Positions 59,846 to 64,000 of a stretch of 64,000 nucleotides of DNA are shown here, one piece after another. This stretch comes from Tubiluchus corallicola (Eukaryota > Priapulida > Priapulimorpha > Priapulimorphida > Tubiluchidae). The stretch's first letter is position 1. Each line of letters starts with the position of its first letter. The stretch is taken from the NCBI GenBank assembly GCA_030141605.1, contig JAQGDQ010000094.1:1-64000 (forward strand), read 5' to 3'. The notes beneath the pieces were generated by a model. It ran no database searches. It was not told the origin of the DNA and was given only the letters and a program-made list of their open reading frames with translations. The translations under genes and the position numbers were made by a program.

Positions 59846-59991
59846 TTGCTTTGCGTCCAGCTCAGTTTCATCGTAGTCTAGTAGATGGCAGTTTTCTAGA
59901 GTTATAGTCTTGAGTTTTTCCATTGTCTCTTTCATTGCTTGATGACCCGATATTGTTCTCTTTTGTCTAATGGTTTCACCCGCAAGCTGAG
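59846..59991 (-). CDS. Linker exon between module 1 and module 2
   Basis: The acceptor 'aaattttttag' is followed by CT and 48 codons, QLAGETIRQKRTISGHQAMK, then ETMEKLKTITLENCHLLDYD and ETELDAKQ. The leading CT completes an Ala codon with the G that ends the module 1 EGF-like exon, so phase agrees. The segment is charged and probably helical, like the stretch that leads into a GPR158-type Cache domain. The donor 'gtttta' (phase 0) is weak; the frame could stay open about 26 codons longer. No family match was recognised for this exon alone. It is inferred from open frame, acceptor and phase. Confidence 0.55.
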
Positions 59992-60828
59992 CTAAAAAAT
60001 TTAAACAGAACGAAGTGCGTAAGGCATAAGTTGATGAGAACCACCACTTATTGAAAATTAATTTATTCTACAGTTCCTTCTTCGTGGAAGGTCTGTTGCT
60101 ACATCATTTTTTGCTACTATTAAGGCAGGTGGTCTTTCCATTAATTTCTGAACTCCAGTAGTTTGCTAGAAGTAGTAATCATTTATTGATGTGTCTCATA
60201 ATTTACCATAACATTCCTAGAAGCCGGATAGTTGATTTCAAATTGAGGTTTTCCCTCAATCCTCTTTTCTGTGGAATTCATTACTGAAAAGTTGTTTTTC
60301 TACTAAGTACAATGTTATTTCACGAAGAAGATTATCAGATACCCTTCTTACTGGAAAACTAGTTATTAGATTAGTGTTTTTTCTGGGTCTGCAGTTATAT
60401 TCTCATTTTCTAACCAAAACTCTTTAGGACTTAAGTCCTGTTCTCACAGAGGAGTGATAAGTGGCTTGTTTGTACGCTTCGTGTAAAATATTTTTGTTTA
60501 TTAGCTAACCAATGAATATTACTATCAACAAATGCTACATATTTGGCAGTTTTAAAATTTTCTTGTTTTTCATGCATAGTAAAGTTATCAGGTGAAATCG
60601 TCAGTTTTTGTCAATCTCCATATTTAGTAATCGAGTATTTTGGTTAAAGTTGTCTCTAAATTCAATACTAAATTCAAGCTTGATTTGCTTCGGTTTAACT
60701 CACAGGCATCAACGGCATCACATCTACCCGCTTGCCAAATGTCAGAAGATATTCAAGTCAAGGGTCGGGCTTTGGAAAGATCTGGATAGATATTCGTCTA
60801 TTACAAAGTATTACACACGAAAACGTAC

Positions 60829-60994
60829 CTTCAATTCTGATGCAGTCGAAACCATTCTGATAGTCCTCATATGTTGAATGCTCTATGTCCGTTCCCAAAA
60901 AAGGTGATACCTGACCAGTTGGATATCGGTATCCGGATTTACATGCACACATGTAACCACCTCTCTGGATGCCATGACCTTGTAGTGGGATACA
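60829..60994 (-). CDS. Module 1, EGF-like exon (four Cys)
   Basis: The acceptor 'aattttatgacag' precedes CIPLQGHGIQRGGYMCACKS and GYRYPTGQV, the same C…G.G…GGY.C.CK.GYRYP block as in module 2. The loop before the last Cys is acidic (GTDIEHSTYEDYQNGFDC). 55 codons plus one base are followed by donor 'gtacgt' (phase 1). The position of the four Cys, the acceptor phase (0) and the donor phase (1) all equal module 2, so the two exons derive from one duplication. Confidence 0.87.
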
Positions 60995-61979
60995 CTGTCA
61001 TAAAATTAAATTATCGTCGATACTACAAAACACTGCGAAACTAAGTGACGCTTGGTCTAATTAGTAAATAGATGGGTGACTGTCAGGAAAACTGATTCTT
61101 AGGCAGTTACACCGATTATACTGCTTGCAGTTACCTCTGTTTTTGAAGGAAAATTATGTGCATAGCAAGGACTGTCTAAGACACTTCCGCAAGCACATTG
61201 TCTCATTTTTTAGACAGCAAAGTATCTTATTACCTAATATGGCGCTCTGCAAGTCAAGATCTAAAACTGAACTTGGAGCTTGGTTAATTGAAGTAAGCGT
61301 GGTAGGACCCATTTTTAACTTACCGCGAAAGGCTGAAATATGTCTTAACCAGGTTCGAATATATAGATGCATACATATTGTCGTCATAGAAACAAATAAA
61401 CCAGAGCAGTGTATGACTGATAAAACCACCCAAAAACGATTTTCCCGGCGAACCTCAACAGATAAAAAAATAGTCATTATTTTAGTACGTTATTTGTGTA
61501 TTCTCCGCTAACTTTAGTTATACACCTGTTAATCATATCTAAGTGTTGTTCAGAACGTCCAGACCTAGCATTATAGCCCATTGGTGATTTATTAATATAT
61601 TACATGCGCTTACTATGATGTCAATGACCGCTCAAGATACATGTAAAGATGTGCTTTAAAAAGTTTAGTAGCTTTATTTACTAAGGTAAAAATTTTGTAC
61701 ATTTATTATTTAAACAGTTTCATATTATTAAGTATAACTTGTTTAGTAAAAGTGATCAATAATAATAAACTTTGCTCAACACTTTCTTTGTTTATTCAAT
61801 TGTTCGCAATTTCTAATTTATAGAAATCTTGAACATTTCTTCGCTGATGATTAGCGTTAAAGAAGGTGTACACTGTACATGTATGTTTGTCAAACTCGAA
61901 ACATTAATTCTGGTTAAATACAACATTGGTATTTTTAGTGAGCTAATTTTAAAATTTGTGCAATAATGCTAGAGCAAAC

Positions 61980-62097
61980 CTTTGTTGTATTTTTGCACTT
62001 TGCTGTTCCGGCAAATATGTTGTTAGTTGAATCGCCGGGACACTGATTAATATCTACAAGGTGAAGTGGTACATCAATGTTGACCGCTCCAGTGTAT
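61980..62097 (-). CDS. Module 1, Cache-to-EGF junction exon (DINQC)
   Basis: The exon encodes YTGAVNIDVPLHLVDINQCP, then GDSTNNIFAGTAKCKNTTK (39 codons). It is the counterpart of 54063-54174: L-x-D-I-N-Q-C, then N-x-F-A, then a second Cys. Its G-A-V-N-I-D-V start is closer to receptor versions than is module 2's. The acceptor is 'ttcattttggcag', with one base completing a codon from the previous exon. The donor 'gtttgc' is in phase 0 and joins the Cys at 60994. Confidence 0.88.
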
Positions 62098-62282
62098 CTG
62101 CCAAAATGAATACCACTGTAAAATTATATAATATTAATTACTACAGTTGGCCCGTCTTTATTCTTTGAAGCAACCAGTGTCGGACACTTCCATTACTACA
62201 CCGCACACCACCCCTATCGCTACAACTACTGTCGTCGTCGTTATAACGCACACGAAAATCTGCCGAATGGCAATGATAGTGA

Positions 62283-62345
<63 letters not shown>

Positions 62346-62346
62346 C
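62283..62346. repeat. (AC)n(GCAC)n microsatellite
   Basis: An AC run passes directly into GCAC repeats. It is the third locus in the window with this compound structure (compare 13855-14053 and 36465-36545). Confidence 0.95.
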
Positions 62347-62844
62347 GTATAAATTATATATTATTTAGTTGATATGTATGTTTTACATGGATTTTAAGTC
62401 TAAAAAAACTGATAATTGTGAATTGAATAACGCCTTGCACTCCCGAAATTACACGACGTTACAAACGCTGATATAATAAGTAATAGACGACAGGAAACGC
62501 ATCATTATCATATTATCAACAGGTCCAAGTATATTTATTGAAGTGCTGTTTACTAGTTATCTGAGCCATTATTAGTTTTACTGCCTGACCTTCGCCAAAG
62601 TATCAGGCTCATTCATGCACGTATGCATGTATAATTTACCATTATCGATCAATGAAGGTCTTGCTTCCTATAGTTAAGCCATCTCAAACCTTTCGTTTTT
62701 TAATCTTTATTACGAGCACATTTTTGGAATTTATGTCCTTGGTAATTCCATCCAGAGGTGAATCTTGAGTCTGTGTTTGCTTTGTAGTTTTTATCTTGCA
62801 AATTTAACATAAAGCTTTTAGATACTACACCATTTCCATTTTTA

Positions 62845-62949
62845 GTTGAGCCATAGTCAAGTCAAATTGAGCCAAAGTCAGACCACATTGATCCATAGTC
62901 AAATCAAGTTGAGCACTAGTCAAATCAAATTGAGCCAAACTAGGTCAAA
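62845..62949. repeat. 21-bp tandem repeat, five units
   Basis: Five consecutive 21-base units, each like 'attgagccatagtcaaatca' plus one base, with scattered substitutions. It lies in the intron upstream (in transcript direction) of the module 1 junction exon. Confidence 0.9.
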
Positions 62950-63195
62950 ATAATGATAATTATAATTACTTTAATATGAAACACAATCACTTACTGCGAT
63001 TTGTTTGCTTGTTTGTTTGTTTCATTTTATTCATTCACTCATTCATTCTCTCAAAATAAAAAAATGGACCTTTAAGATAAATGCTGTAAATAAATGAATT
63101 TTATATGTTTTAAACCTATCAGTTATGTAAAATTGATAATTGACTGGTTACATACACATTGCTTTTTTCATTTAGTTACTGTAAAATAAACTCAC

Positions 63196-63256
63196 ACTGT
63201 TATAGGTCGTGGAATACCATATGCGGTAAAGCTTTGTGCAACATGTATAGTTGAAT
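63196..63256 (-). CDS. Module 1, short Cache-end exon (tentative)
   Basis: The acceptor 'aacgatttccag' precedes two bases and 19 codons, STIHVAQSFTAYGIPRPIT, ending with two bases before donor 'gtgagt'. The GT end plus the first A of exon 61980-62097 makes Val, giving …PRPITVYTGAVNIDV. This occupies the position where module 2 has the end of its Cache domain (…VPFF…VVFAGVVGSDV). A strong donor and compatible phase support it; the exon is short and its match is weak. The remaining module 1 Cache exons should lie beyond base 64000 or are unseen. Confidence 0.45.
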
Positions 63257-63559
63257 CTGGAAATCGTTTTATTTAAAAAAATTATAAAATATTTAAAGTT
63301 AGAGCTTTGTCATCTAAATGTGAATTGTAGCTGCAGAAAACGTGTCTCAAATAAAAATCAAATTTTAAAACTAGTTGATAATGTTTCTGGTATGATCAGA
63401 AACTGAAGGTTTTGCAACAATAATTATAAAATTGGGTCTTCGAAATGACGAGACGGCAGCCTTTTTTGAAAGTGCTTATTCTCCTTTATTGAATTGCTTG
63501 AATACACGGAAAGTACATTTCACAATGAATCCTCAGCATTTATCATCTATTTTGCCGCT

Positions 63560-64000
63560 AAGTGGGTCACAGTCTAACACTGTAACCTATACCATTCGAT
63601 TCACCTCATCAAGACCGTTCATTCGATAAGCTACATGGTACTATTCGTAGACACTCGATGCATGTCTGTTCTTGACCCCGGTTTTTGGGTTTTTCGGTTT
63701 TTGCCCACTAGCGGGCTCGCGCGGATTAGCTATTCTCATCGCAACCTATGCCATTCGATCCGCCTCATCGAGACCTTTCATTTGATATGTTACAAGGTAC
63801 CTTTGCTCAACACACGGTTGCACTTCAGTTCCCGTTCCCCATTTTTTCGGGTTTGCCCCCTAGCGGGCTGCTCGCGGATTGATTAGCTATTCTTATTGTA
63901 ACCTATACCGTTCGATCCGCCTCATCAAGATCTTTCATTTGAAATGCTACAAGGTACCATTGCTCAACACTCGATCCACTTCATTTCCCAACCCCCATTT
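63560..64000. repeat. Tandem repeat of 155-160 bp, inverted relative of the left-end block
   Basis: Three units with 'gtaacctataccattcgatYcRcctcatcRagaccttYcattYg', each followed by 'ctacaaggtacc', 'gctcaacac' and 'gccccctagcgggc', start near 63580, 63741 and 63898. Their reverse complement corresponds to the units at about 2600-2960. The array runs off the window. The open frame at 63635-63886 is part of the repeat. Confidence 0.82.

Overview
This is a 64 kb piece of an animal (metazoan) nuclear genome. It is AT-rich and intron-rich, crowded with decayed non-LTR retrotransposons, tRNA-derived SINEs, minisatellites and microsatellites, and nothing in it looks bacterial or viral. Three protein-coding loci can be rebuilt from exons with matching splice phases. 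The mixture of a NUAK kinase, a paired-class homeobox gene, a GPR158-type ectodomain gene, Jockey/CR1-like LINEs and SINEs suits a bilaterian invertebrate, perhaps a lophotrochozoan. I cannot name the species. Layout: (1) 1-3.6 kb is a near-perfect inverted repeat with arms of at least 1,002 bp, which itself contains an older inverted repeat; it is followed by composite repeats whose relatives recur at 49-51 kb and at the right end of the window. (2) 3.98-10.24 kb, plus strand: the last three recognisable exons of a NUAK-family (AMPK-related) kinase, with a long, unusual serine/threonine-rich tail. (3) 11.7-12.5 kb: a broken copy of a dispersed gene family with a cysteine-rich end. (4) 13.56-28.83 kb, minus strand: a four-exon PRD-class homeobox gene, predicted 183 residues, whose introns hold several LINE fragments, one carrying an internal fold-back. 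(5) 28.9-46.3 kb: a gene-poor retroelement desert with LINEs on both strands, a SINE cluster and simple repeats. (6) 46.38 kb to beyond 63.26 kb, minus strand: a gene assembled here from at least ten exons. It encodes two tandem copies of the ectodomain module known from the GPR158/GPR179 receptor family (Cache-type domain followed by a six-cysteine EGF-like segment), then a threonine-rich stalk and a C-terminal exon that ends like a GPI-anchor signal. No seven-transmembrane exon was seen between the last module and the stop. The three genes are unrelated in function and do not form an operon-like unit: a kinase, a transcription factor and a predicted cell-surface binding protein. The tandem-module, apparently receptor-less GPR158-like gene is the most interesting item. 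The divergent homeobox gene and the nested palindrome come next. All exon models are read by eye from splice signals and phase and lack transcript support.
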